From: Lachnospiraceae bacterium UBA3273
Lineage (GTDB): Bacteria > Bacillota > Clostridia > Lachnospirales > Lachnospiraceae
Length of the DNA: 5,727 nucleotides
Reading direction: 5' to 3'
Assembly: GCA_002362385.1 (NCBI GenBank)
Contig: DEUB01000006.1
Location: 1-5,727 of the forward strand
Shown: piece by piece, positions 1-5,399 of the stretch
How positions within the stretch are numbered: the first letter of the stretch is position 1
Layout: each line of letters starts with the position of its first letter
The notes under the pieces: model-generated
Told to the model about the DNA's origin: nothing
What the model saw: only the letters and a program-made list of their open reading frames with translations
Databases searched by the model: none
Position numbers and translations under genes: made by a program

Positions 1-132
1 TAATATAGTCGCTTGGAATGTGGCTTTTTCGTTTCCGCCAACCTCTGATTCCCCGCCACCTCTGGACATTCCGCAAGCAGTGACTGTCAATATAAGACTT
101 AGGACTAAAATTACCAGCACTTGTTTTCTCAT
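1..132 (-). CDS. Putative lipoprotein, N-terminal part (runs off left edge)
   Basis: The reverse strand opens with ATG at 132, eight bases after a GGAGGT ribosome binding site (141-146), and stays open for 44 codons to the window edge. The protein starts MRKQVLVILVLSLILTVTAC: a short basic n-region, a hydrophobic stretch and a lipobox (VTAC, Cys20), so it should be lipid-anchored on the outer face of the cytoplasmic membrane. A Gly/Ser/Glu-rich linker follows (residues 21-36), then KATFQATIL, where the folded domain probably begins. A 'TFxATIL' opening after such a linker recalls small DUF3221-like Firmicutes lipoproteins, but only nine residues of the domain are visible, so this is a guess. 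It lies 78 bases downstream of another lipoprotein gene, and the two probably share a transcript. Confidence 0.75.
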   Translation of the reverse strand, partial: MRKQVLVILVLSLILTVTACGMSRGGGESEVGGNEKATFQATIL

Positions 133-210
133 AACACATGACCTCCAAAAAGTTGAATTACAATTCCCCAATCTGCCGAAAAGCCAAGGATGCCTGCCCT
201 GCCCTTTTCC

Positions 211-603
211 TTACATAACCTCTCCATCAATAATCAAAATCACATCCGCATATGTTTTACCCAGATAGGTTTTATAATCTTCAATTTTCTCACTGTCTAC
301 CTTACCATTCGTTTCTATTGTTAATTCGATTGAATACTGCTCTGTTCCTTCATCGTAGGATACCATTGCATCCGCTGATTCAATCCCATCTTCATCTGCA
401 AACATATTTTCTGTAGTCTGTGCCAAATGATCACAGTATTGTTCAGTCGGTTCGCTTTGCGTTGCCACATCATCAAAGTTTACTGACACAACATTTTCTT
501 CCATATTCGGCTGTAACATTTCTTCCTCTGCACTGGCCACCATTCCACACCCTGTTAATGACAGAATACATATCAGTGCTAACAAAAATCTTGCTTTTTT
601 CAT
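211..603 (-). CDS. Small putative lipoprotein of unknown function
   Basis: This 130-aa protein begins MKKARFLLALICILSLTGC, a typical type II signal peptide with lipobox LTGC (Cys19). The mature part is about 112 residues and strongly acidic: an apparently unstructured Glu/Asn-rich linker to about residue 50, then a small domain ending YADVILIIDGEVM. I do not recognise the family. Start choice: a GGAGG (618-622) lies 14 bases before ATG 603, rather far, and 11 bases before an in-frame TTG at 606. An upstream in-frame ATG at 624 overlaps the GGAGG itself and would put seven charged residues before the signal peptide, so 603 or 606 is preferred. The next gene downstream is also a lipoprotein, which suggests a two-gene unit working at the cell surface. 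Confidence 0.8.
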   Translation of the reverse strand: MKKARFLLALICILSLTGCGMVASAEEEMLQPNMEENVVSVNFDDVATQSEPTEQYCDHLAQTTENMFADEDGIESADAMVSYDEGTEQYSIELTIETNGKVDSEKIEDYKTYLGKTYADVILIIDGEVM

Positions 604-721
604 CAATATTTCTTTTGCCTCCATTCATCTTTTATCATTTAACAGCTCATCACATTCCTCTATCTGCAGGAGCATCAGGAATGCCTGACATATTAAGTTA
701 TACATTATTGGGTATATGCAA

Positions 722-1154
722 TCATACTTTCGGCATATCTCCATACATATGGCCATTTTCCTGCTTCAGCAGCCCGCTGTTCTTCTCACTGACCGCATCC
801 ATGAACGCATGGTAGGCTTGCTCCTTCACGCCTGCGAATAATCCTTTGTCACGAATTCATCCGACACGGAGCCTCCCCCAAGTTCCGACATGACCTTTTC
901 AAAATCATTCATCATGCCATATGCCCCTGAATTTATGGACGAGAGCTTTCCGATATCCCCGGAATGCTCCATCCTTTTTGCCGCAGACATTTTTTCCCTC
1001 AAAGCCCTGCGGCCTTCCCGGAAATATCCACGCTGTCGCCCTGCCGCTGATCCACGGCAATGCCTTAATCTGCCTGCTGCAAGCGATGTTTTATCCTGTC
1101 AGCATCCACCCGATACGAATGCGACGGGGGTTTCTGCAAATTATTTATGTCCAT
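722..1154 (-). pseudogene. Decayed third gene of the hypothetical-protein cluster
   Basis: A GGGAG (1162-1166) precedes ATG 1154, which begins MDINNLQKPPSHSYRVDADR. After 29 codons there is an in-frame TAA (1065-1067), where a Lys codon (AAA) would restore the frame. Reading continues in the same frame (GIAVDQRQGDSVDISGKA) to a TGA at 999-1001. The sense then passes to a second frame (REKMSAAKRMEHSGDIGKL through DEFVTKDYSQA, ending at TGA 826-828), and then to a third (VKEQAYHAFMDAVSEKN to MYGDMPKV, stop 722-724). All three segments read as ordinary protein, with no gaps in the first two, so this is one gene with a nonsense change and two frameshifts. From memory, relatives are considerably longer between DYSQ and KEQAYHAF, so the second lesion may include an internal deletion. 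The start lies 22 bases after the stop of the preceding gene, as expected for a former operon member. Family unknown. Confidence 0.75.
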
Positions 1155-1176
1155 TGGCTTTCTCCCTTTCTGTCAT

Positions 1177-1761
1177 TTATGCCTTGATGTCAACAGGCTT
1201 ATGGTACGCATCCGATATGACAGACACCGACTGCGCCGAAATCTGAATCTTTTCCAGCAGTTCTTCTTCCTGCTCCTTCTTCTCCTTTAACTTTTCCTCC
1301 CGTTCCTCTGCCAGTTCCTTCCAGCCTTTTACCCCGCTGTCGGAAGTTACCGTAGTGGATGCCATCATAGTTATGTCCCCCGTGCTATCAATGCTCCAAC
1401 TTTCCGAATAATTTACCACCCTTGCCCCGATAGCCCTTGCATTGGCCTGAGCGCTTTTAAGTCCGCTTTCATATCCTTCTTTGAAGAAAGACAGGTTTTC
1501 TTCCAGCTCTTTTGCCTTTTCCGGGTTCCTTGCACACTCTTTCAGATAAGAACCTGAAATCGCCACGCTGCCATTCTTTACACAGTCATAATTCTTCTGC
1601 AGGTAGGAATAATAATCGGATACATTATCAGTTGATGTGTTCTTCGCCTGTGCAGGTGCATTTTCCTTCGTTTCTGTTTTCTTTACTGCCTCATTTTTCT
1701 GTGCCGTGTATGTACTCCCATACATATTGCTGTAGTTGCTTCCAATTCCTGAAATTGCCAT
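1177..1761 (-). CDS. DUF6033-like hypothetical protein
   Basis: The 194-aa product has no signal peptide or membrane segment. It starts MAISGIGSNYSNMYGSTY, followed by a low-complexity Lys/Thr/Asn/Ala stretch to about residue 47. A conserved-looking core follows, including DYYSYLQKNYDCVKNGSVAI (50-69) and VNYSESWSIDSTGDITMMAS (116-135). Residues 148-172 are almost all Glu/Lys/Leu and should form a charged helix or coiled coil. I recall this architecture from Lachnospiraceae proteins labelled DUF6033, with no known function; the family name is from memory. The start is secure: AAGGAGG (1770-1776) lies eight bases before ATG 1761. A hairpin leader (1794-1819) and a TATAAT-like box (1847-1852) lie upstream, so it may have its own promoter as well as read-through from the gene before it. 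The Gly/Ser/Asn N-terminus resembles flagellar-exported proteins, but that link is speculative. Confidence 0.85.
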   Translation of the reverse strand: MAISGIGSNYSNMYGSTYTAQKNEAVKKTETKENAPAQAKNTSTDNVSDYYSYLQKNYDCVKNGSVAISGSYLKECARNPEKAKELEENLSFFKEGYESGLKSAQANARAIGARVVNYSESWSIDSTGDITMMASTTVTSDSGVKGWKELAEEREEKLKEKKEQEEELLEKIQISAQSVSVISDAYHKPVDIKA

Positions 1762-1793
1762 GATTTCGTCCTCCTTATGATTTTATTTTATCA

Positions 1794-1825
1794 GCGGCTC
1801 CTCTGTCATTCAGGGCCGCCCATGC
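1794..1825 (-). repeat. Leader repeat copy A (hairpin) before DUF6033-like gene
   Basis: This 32-base segment matches copy B (2455-2486) at 28 positions in the same orientation. On the transcript strand, 1819-1794 can fold into an eight-step stem (GCGGCCCU against GGAGCCGC) with one C-A mismatch and one G-U pair, closed by the loop GAAUGACAGA. It ends about 17 bases before the AAGGAGG of the DUF6033-like gene, so it lies in the 5' leader. There is no U-run after the stem, so it is not a classical terminator. Possible roles are binding of a protein or small RNA, or control of message stability. Confidence 0.65.
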
Positions 1826-1846
1826 ACTTTCTTAACAGGTGTAAAG

Positions 1847-1852
1847 ATTATA
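1847..1852 (-). promoter_or_regulatory. Possible -10 box for the DUF6033-like gene
   Basis: On the reverse strand this reads TATAAT, a perfect housekeeping -10 hexamer, in the intergenic gap between gene stop 1880 and ATG 1761. Transcription would start near 1840, placing the whole hairpin leader in the 5' UTR. No convincing TTGACA-like -35 is found 16-18 bases upstream, so the call is weak. Confidence 0.35.
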
Positions 1853-1879
1853 TCTGTATATCTAATGTGCTGCCTGATT

Positions 1880-2428
1880 TCAGCCTTTATCCATAAACGC
1901 ATCAAACGCGCTTAGAATTTTCTGATATGATGCATAGCCCGCAAAATTATGGCATTCATACTGCATCTTCATCATTTCTTCTGCAACGGCATAGTAATTC
2001 TTCTTTTCAGCAAAAGCGGTGGAAAAACTCTCCGTCCCCTTTTCCGCCCCAGCCCCTACCCTTAATGCAGACATGCTGTCCAGTTTCTTTTCATCCACCA
2101 AGTATGCCGCCAGCGCGTCTATTTCCGTTCTTGTGGCACTTGCCGGGTCTACCTTTGCCGGGTCAACCAACTGCTCATACTCCTGCCCGTCTGCCGCCCT
2201 GGTAACAACCCGCATGATCGGATTTTCCGCACTATACCCTTCTGCTTTATAAACCGTGACACAGCCGCCATCGGCCAATCCTCTTGAACACAGGCCGCCC
2301 ATTACCAAGGTATGGACTCCGTTAAAGCTATTCTGGAAACCGGGTGCTGCGTTTCCCGTTTTAGGACTTTCCCTTTTTTGAACGGGCATGTAAGCTCCAT
2401 TGTTTATTCCGTTTACATTCATTGACAT
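1880..2428 (-). CDS. Hypothetical 182-aa cluster protein
   Basis: The product starts MSMNVNGINNGAYMPVQKRE with no signal peptide or membrane segment. A disordered N-terminus rich in Asn, Gly and Lys (1-35) leads to a Gly-rich strand region (LVMGGLCSRGLADGG, 41-55), then a charged segment with DGQEYEQLVDPAKVDP (80-95), then helices ending in MQYECHNFAGYASYQKILSA (155-174). I recall similar Lachnospiraceae proteins encoded beside DUF6033 genes, but know no function. The start is set by AAGGAGG (2433-2439), four bases before ATG 2428; an in-frame ATG at 2422, ten bases from the site, is also possible. A longer open frame back to 2509 runs through the hairpin leader and has no ribosome binding site, so it is rejected. 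The gene lies 118 bases upstream of the DUF6033-like gene and is bracketed by the two leader-repeat copies. Confidence 0.75.
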   Translation of the reverse strand: MSMNVNGINNGAYMPVQKRESPKTGNAAPGFQNSFNGVHTLVMGGLCSRGLADGGCVTVYKAEGYSAENPIMRVVTRAADGQEYEQLVDPAKVDPASATRTEIDALAAYLVDEKKLDSMSALRVGAGAEKGTESFSTAFAEKKNYYAVAEEMMKMQYECHNFAGYASYQKILSAFDAFMDKG

Positions 2429-2454
2429 CTTTCCTCCTTCAAAAAATCTTACCT

Positions 2455-2486
2455 GCGGCCCCTCTGTCATTCGGAGCCGTCCATGC
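2455..2486 (-). repeat. Leader repeat copy B (hairpin) before 182-aa gene
   Basis: This 32-base segment matches copy A (1794-1825) at 28 of 32 positions. On the transcript it folds as ACGGCUCC against GGGGCCGC around the loop GAAUGACAGA: only the outermost A-C is unpaired, and the U-G step replaces the C-A mismatch of copy A. The stem ends 15 bases before the AAGGAGG of the 182-aa gene. Differences between the copies lie in the stem arms, while the loop and flanking GCATGG are identical, as expected if structure and loop matter. Confidence 0.65.
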
Positions 2487-2510
2487 CCCCTTATGGTAAG
2501 TCCGGGCATG
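2482..2510 (-). other. Two-part hairpin directly upstream of leader repeat B
   Basis: The transcript strand contains CATGCCC paired with GGGCATG (seven pairs). Inside it CTTA pairs with TAAG across a CCA loop, with small internal bulges between the two stems. It lies seven bases after the stop of the truncated upstream gene and directly abuts hairpin B, so the leader holds two tandem stems. No U-tract follows, so a rho-independent terminator is unlikely; it may be part of a structured leader or protect the 3' end of the upstream message. Confidence 0.4.
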
Positions 2511-2517
2511 ATCTTCC

Positions 2518-2609
2518 TTACTTCAAAATGCCCACCGCCTCATAAGCAGCAATCGAAACTGCCTTTTTGGTCATGCTGTCCTTATAATGTCTCTCGTCTG
2601 CTTCCTGCT
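2518..2609 (-). pseudogene. C-terminal remnant of a gene cut by the IS21 element
   Basis: Reading leftward from the insertion-sequence border there are 29 sense codons and a TAA (2518-2520): QEADERHYKDSMTKK, then AVSIAAYEAVGILK. The reading is clean, amphipathic and of ordinary composition, ends just before the leader of the next cluster gene, and has no start codon with a ribosome binding site, so it is best read as the tail of a disrupted gene. The frame stays open a few codons into the insertion sequence (to a TGA near 2641), but no ribosome binding site precedes any start there. The 5' part of the gene is not found on the other side of the element. It was probably another member of the hypothetical-protein cluster; no family is recognised. 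Confidence 0.6.
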
Positions 2610-2693
2610 TGATTATTATCACGCTTGGAATCCACTGTGTTCACACTTGGGAGCCACTGCATTTTCGCTGTAATTATCATGCTTGAGAGCCAC
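2610..2693. repeat. IS21 left end: terminal inverted repeat with three 20-bp sites
   Basis: Three direct copies of TTATCAYRCTTGRRAGCCAC occur at 2616-2635, 2638-2657 (beginning TGTTCA) and 2674-2693, with starts spaced 22 and 36 bases apart. The outer two lie within the 49-bp inverted repeat and the third is internal. Multiple terminal repeats of about 20 bp are the known transposase-binding sites of IS21-type elements; binding here is inferred. Confidence 0.85.
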
Positions 2694-2725
2694 CATAAAA
2701 TACTACATATAGTCTTATCACAAAT

Positions 2726-2751
2726 GGCATGACTATCTTCATAGCCATGCC
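2726..2751 (-). terminator. Hairpin downstream of istB
   Basis: GGCATGGCTAT and ATAGTCATGCC form an 11-step stem (one G-U pair) around a GAAG tetraloop, between the istB stop (2775) and the left end repeats. The tract after it on the transcript strand (ATTTGTG) is only weakly U-rich. It may terminate istAB transcription, or shield the element from transcripts entering from outside. Confidence 0.5.
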
Positions 2752-2774
2752 GCTGTTATTATAAATACATGAAA

Positions 2775-3539
2775 TTATCCTAATGAATCAATTACAGCTT
2801 TTGCCCTCTTGGAATCATACAGTTTTCTCAGATTATTATCTGTCGTAGGTATGGTATAAGAGTTATGGATGATTCTGTCCATTATGGAATCTGCCTGTGT
2901 TCCGCCTCCCAGTCTCTCATGCCAGTCTTCTACATCGTATTGTCCCACAAAGATTGTCGGACTGTTGCCGCATCTTTGTTCTATGAGTTCATATATAAAT
3001 TTTGATTCTCTCTCATTTATTTTATAATTTAACCATTCGTCAATAATCAGAACTTTGTAATTCCCAAGCCTTTTTCGATACCTGACCTGCTCCCGGAGAT
3101 TGTCCTTGTGGTTTTGAAAATGGCCCAGCATATCAGGCATTCTGATATAACAGGTACGCAGGGTCTGTTTACATGCTTCTACCCCAAGCACACATGACAG
3201 GTACGTTTTTCCAGCACCTGTCGCTCCTGTAATGATCAGATTAGTGGCAGCACTTACAAAGCCCATGGAAGCCAGATTAACAATCACATCCCTGCTTATT
3301 CCCCTTGCTTCACAGTCGAGTGTCTCAAGACTTGCATTCGGATACTTCAGTTCTGCATTTTTTGTGAGTCTTGCGACCAGACGGTTCTGTCTTTCTGTTA
3401 TAAGCTCCGCAAGCAGATGCTCCAGCCTGTCATTGTAGTCCAGGTCTACAAGCGATACATTTTTTTCCTGATTTTCTATAACCGATACCAGATCGCCCAG
3501 TTCCAATACTGTTAATTGTTTCTTAAGTTCCATATTCAT
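2775..3539 (-). CDS. istB: IS21-family helper ATPase IstB
   Basis: The 254-aa protein is an AAA+ ATPase of the IstB/DnaC type that assembles on target DNA and stimulates the IstA transposase. Visible motifs are Walker A GATGAGKT (105-112), Walker B VLIIDEW (163-169), a sensor-like strand SPTIFVGQYD (193-202) and a putative arginine finger in SIMDRIIHN (218-226, Arg222). Residues 1-60 form the helical N-terminal part that contacts DNA in this family. Length is normal. Its ATG (3539-3537) overlaps the istA stop by one base in a TAATG arrangement, which suggests translational coupling; an AAAGGATGG ribosome binding site lies upstream within istA. The sensor strand reads GQYD where many IstB proteins have a TSN motif; I believe this variant is normal in one IS21 branch. 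No disruption is seen, so the gene should be functional. Confidence 0.95.
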   Translation of the reverse strand: MNMELKKQLTVLELGDLVSVIENQEKNVSLVDLDYNDRLEHLLAELITERQNRLVARLTKNAELKYPNASLETLDCEARGISRDVIVNLASMGFVSAATNLIITGATGAGKTYLSCVLGVEACKQTLRTCYIRMPDMLGHFQNHKDNLREQVRYRKRLGNYKVLIIDEWLNYKINERESKFIYELIEQRCGNSPTIFVGQYDVEDWHERLGGGTQADSIMDRIIHNSYTIPTTDNNLRKLYDSKRAKAVIDSLG

Positions 3540-5098
3540 TACTTTGCACCATCCTTTCTGTAATAATCCGCACCTCGCACAACGCCATGTCCATGCTTTT
3601 TTATATCCCCGGGCTGTGCTTCATTCTTTCTACTCTTTGACATTTCCTTTATGTATGGTATCAATGTGTTGTATGTGACCGTATAAAAATCCTTTAAAGC
3701 CATTCGGCAGGCTTCTTCCAGCATTTCCTCTCCATATATGCCTGCTATATCAAGGACTGTCCTGACATCCATAAGAGCCTGTTCCTTTATCTTTGCATTA
3801 TCGTATATTCTGCATACCACAGTTTTTGTGTTGGAGCCTATTTTTTCTGCTTTTACAGTGGTTGATTCCACGGTTTCAGGAACGTATAACGGATAAGGAA
3901 GGTGGGATGCTTCTGTTCGTTTACCATTTTTTATACCTGCCGGAAGACGCTTATGTTCTGCAATAAGTTTATGTGATGAATAGATATAAACCATTAAGTT
4001 GTTATACCTTACATCAACATATCTGTTCAGATAATCACTAGGAACAGAATACTGCCCTTTATCAAACCATATATGTGAGTTTGGACCAACCTTATGATTA
4101 TAGGACCATTCACATATCTCAAAAGGCATCAGGGGCAGAGCTCTCAGCATCGGCTTTTCTTCGGTTTCAAAAATAATCTTTCTGCTTCCATTTCTCTTTT
4201 GGAATTCTTTGGAGTTCAGCTTATTAAGAACCTCTCTTATACCACGGTTTAACGCTTCCAGGGAACGGAATGTTTCATTTCTTAACATACCAATGATCTT
4301 TCTTGCTATCTTGCCTACAGAACCTTCTACGCTTGCTTTCTGCTTGGGTTTTTTGACTTCTGCCGGCATGATTGCGACCTGATAATGCTCAGCAAAAGAT
4401 AAGTATGCATCATTTAAAACGATCTCCCCATGCTTCGGATGAGTAATAACTCCGGTTTTCAGATTGTCGCATATGATCTTCACAGGAGAGCCTTCAAAAA
4501 ATTCAAGCATATGTATATTACAGCACAGCCAATCTGACTGGTTCATGGATGCAGCAGCTTCAACATATGTATACTGGCTGTAAGGAAATGTCGCAACAAA
4601 CAGGTATGCCGTACATTCCGTATTCTTATCCGGATCGATATAATTCATTGTCGGACCTGACCAGTCAACCTCAAGTGTAACGCCTGGTTTATGCTCCACA
4701 TGGCTGGTATAATTCCTACTGACAGTATAGCTTTTGTAGCCTCTGGCAAATGTAGGATAGGAACAGGCTTTTTTACCTTCATTCTTACATTTTTCACAGT
4801 ATTCCTCCCAAAGAAGTACTCCGGTAACCCCAACCTTACTGAGCTCACTATGGACATACGCATAGTCAACCGGCGCATAGCTGCTTTTGGGTTTGAACTT
4901 ATCAGGATAAAAGAAATGATATAATTCATCATCAGACATCATGAGAAGTTCATCCCATTCCTTGCGGTGCTCATCGGAAGCCTGCCTGATCCGTGCAACA
5001 GAATTCCGGGAGACGCCAAGAACACCGGAAATTTCCCGGTCACTTAGATTTTTTTGAAGCAGTTCTATGATCTGCCTCACTTTTGTTTTCTTGAACAT
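3539..5098 (-). CDS. istA: IS21-family transposase IstA
   Basis: The 519-aa protein is the DDE transposase that binds the end repeats and does the DNA cutting and strand transfer. An N-terminal helix-turn-helix (about residues 8-40, with LSDREISGVLGVSRNSVARI) precedes a linker and the rve-type integrase core. Likely catalytic residues are Asp145 (EVDWSG), Asp211 (CDNLKTG) and Glu258 (KASVEGS), with family-like spacing. After the core comes the small beta-barrel typical of IS21 and Mu transposases (GQYSVPSDYLNRYVDVRYNN, roughly 365-385), then a basic C-terminus. The start is MFKKTKVRQ at 5098, eight bases after a strong AAGGAGG. An in-frame ATG 45 bases upstream (5143) has no ribosome binding site and adds residues unlike the family. 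It is co-transcribed with istB. The gene is intact and full length. Confidence 0.95.
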   Translation of the reverse strand: MFKKTKVRQIIELLQKNLSDREISGVLGVSRNSVARIRQASDEHRKEWDELLMMSDDELYHFFYPDKFKPKSSYAPVDYAYVHSELSKVGVTGVLLWEEYCEKCKNEGKKACSYPTFARGYKSYTVSRNYTSHVEHKPGVTLEVDWSGPTMNYIDPDKNTECTAYLFVATFPYSQYTYVEAAASMNQSDWLCCNIHMLEFFEGSPVKIICDNLKTGVITHPKHGEIVLNDAYLSFAEHYQVAIMPAEVKKPKQKASVEGSVGKIARKIIGMLRNETFRSLEALNRGIREVLNKLNSKEFQKRNGSRKIIFETEEKPMLRALPLMPFEICEWSYNHKVGPNSHIWFDKGQYSVPSDYLNRYVDVRYNNLMVYIYSSHKLIAEHKRLPAGIKNGKRTEASHLPYPLYVPETVESTTVKAEKIGSNTKTVVCRIYDNAKIKEQALMDVRTVLDIAGIYGEEMLEEACRMALKDFYTVTYNTLIPYIKEMSKSRKNEAQPGDIKKHGHGVVRGADYYRKDGAK

Positions 5099-5150
5099 AA
5101 AGAAAACCTCCTTAAAATGTATTTGATGGATAGAATCCTTCATGAAATAC

Positions 5151-5180
5151 AGTTTAAAAGAGGCTGGTATGCCATATCAA
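5151..5180 (-). promoter_or_regulatory. Possible istAB promoter
   Basis: On the reverse strand TTGATA (5180-5175) and TAAACT (5156-5151) are separated by 18 bases, about 50-80 bases upstream of the istA start. Each hexamer matches the housekeeping consensus at four positions, so this is only a plausible weak promoter, as expected for a transposase gene. It lies inside the right end, between the binding-site repeats and istA. Confidence 0.35.
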
Positions 5181-5210
5181 TATATATTAGTGCAGCCACT
5201 ATATATAGTT

Positions 5211-5292
5211 GTGGCTCTCAAGCGTGATAATACAGTAGGACTTAGTGGCTCCCAAGTATGAACACAGTGGCTTCCAAGCATGATAATAGTCA
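5211..5292. repeat. IS21 right end: terminal inverted repeat with three 20-bp sites
   Basis: The same 20-bp unit, inverted relative to the left end, occurs at 5267-5286, 5245-5264 and 5211-5230. Starts from the outside are spaced 22 and 34 bases, almost the same layout as the left end (22 and 36). The 49 outermost bases (5244-5292) match the left end at 45 positions. These six sites are the likely IstA binding sites. Confidence 0.85.
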
Positions 5293-5321
5293 GTATAGCT
5301 GATCTTCAATCTGTGTTTCAT
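5293..5321 (-). pseudogene. 5' stub of a small gene cut by the IS21 element
   Basis: ATG 5321 follows an AGAGGTG ribosome binding site by about seven bases and reads MKHRLKISY before meeting the insertion-sequence border. It sits about 80 bases downstream of an ICE-type sigma factor gene. In related elements I recall a small protein beginning M-N/K-H-R in this slot, which supports a real gene start rather than chance. The frame runs on about 30 codons into the right end of the element to a TAG, so a short chimeric peptide could be made. The rest of the gene is absent: the other side of the element carries an unrelated-looking C-terminal tail. Nine residues are too few to name a family. Confidence 0.5.
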
Positions 5322-5338
5322 TTCCGTTCACCTCTTTC

Positions 5339-5365
5339 TGAGGGCGCTTGTTTTCACTGCCCTCA
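5339..5365 (-). other. Inverted repeat between sigma factor gene and the truncated gene
   Basis: TGAGGGC and GCCCTCA form a perfect seven-pair stem with a 13-base loop in the gap between the sigma factor stop and the next ribosome binding site. No U-run follows. It could be a partial terminator, an mRNA-processing structure or an operator; nothing favours one of these. Confidence 0.35.
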
Positions 5366-5399
5366 CTATTAGGTCACGGGAAAGGCAAAACCGAACCCC

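Larger units (their letters stand above)
2610..5292 (-). mobile_element. Complete IS21-family insertion sequence (2683 bp)
   Basis: The element has 49-bp terminal inverted repeats (2610-2658 and 5244-5292, 45/49 identical) with TG...CA ends, three subterminal 20-bp repeats at each end, and the istA-istB gene pair, which together define the IS21 family. Both genes are full length with catalytic motifs present, so it is potentially mobile by the family's cut-and-paste or circle/tandem route, in which IstB helps choose the target and IstA cuts and joins. IS21 members normally leave a target duplication of roughly 4-8 bp. Here the flanks (CCTGCT to the left, GTATAG to the right) do not match at any such length, so the flanking DNA was probably rearranged after insertion or by homologous recombination between copies. 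Confidence 0.93.

Noticed and set aside
155..166. Small palindrome GAATTACAATTC between the lipoprotein genes
   Set aside because: A five-base AT-rich arm is too short to call an operator or terminator without a second copy.
653..688. Inverted repeats CATTCCT/AGGAATG and TCAGG/CCTGA downstream of the pseudogene
   Set aside because: Short stems, long or tiny loops and no U-run; not convincing as a terminator.
420..1246. Plus-strand open frames at 420-815, 890-1246 and 921-1187
   Set aside because: They lie opposite the lipoprotein and pseudogene, lack ribosome binding sites, and have Pro/Ser/Leu/Phe-rich compositions typical of antisense shadows.
1794..1819. CsrA-type binding site in the leader hairpin
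   Set aside because: Copy A has a GGA in the stem but copy B changes it to GGG, and no GGA lies in the loop, so the CsrA pattern is not kept.
1927..2252. Plus-strand open frames opposite the 182-aa gene
   Set aside because: Low-complexity Pro/Ser/Leu translations with no start signals; antisense of a well-supported gene.
2616..2693. Short regularly spaced repeats as a CRISPR array
   Set aside because: Only three units with 2- and 16-base gaps, mirrored at the other end of the element; these are IS21 terminal repeats.
4645..4932. Open frames on both strands inside istA
   Set aside because: They overlap the well-supported transposase coding sequence and resemble no protein.
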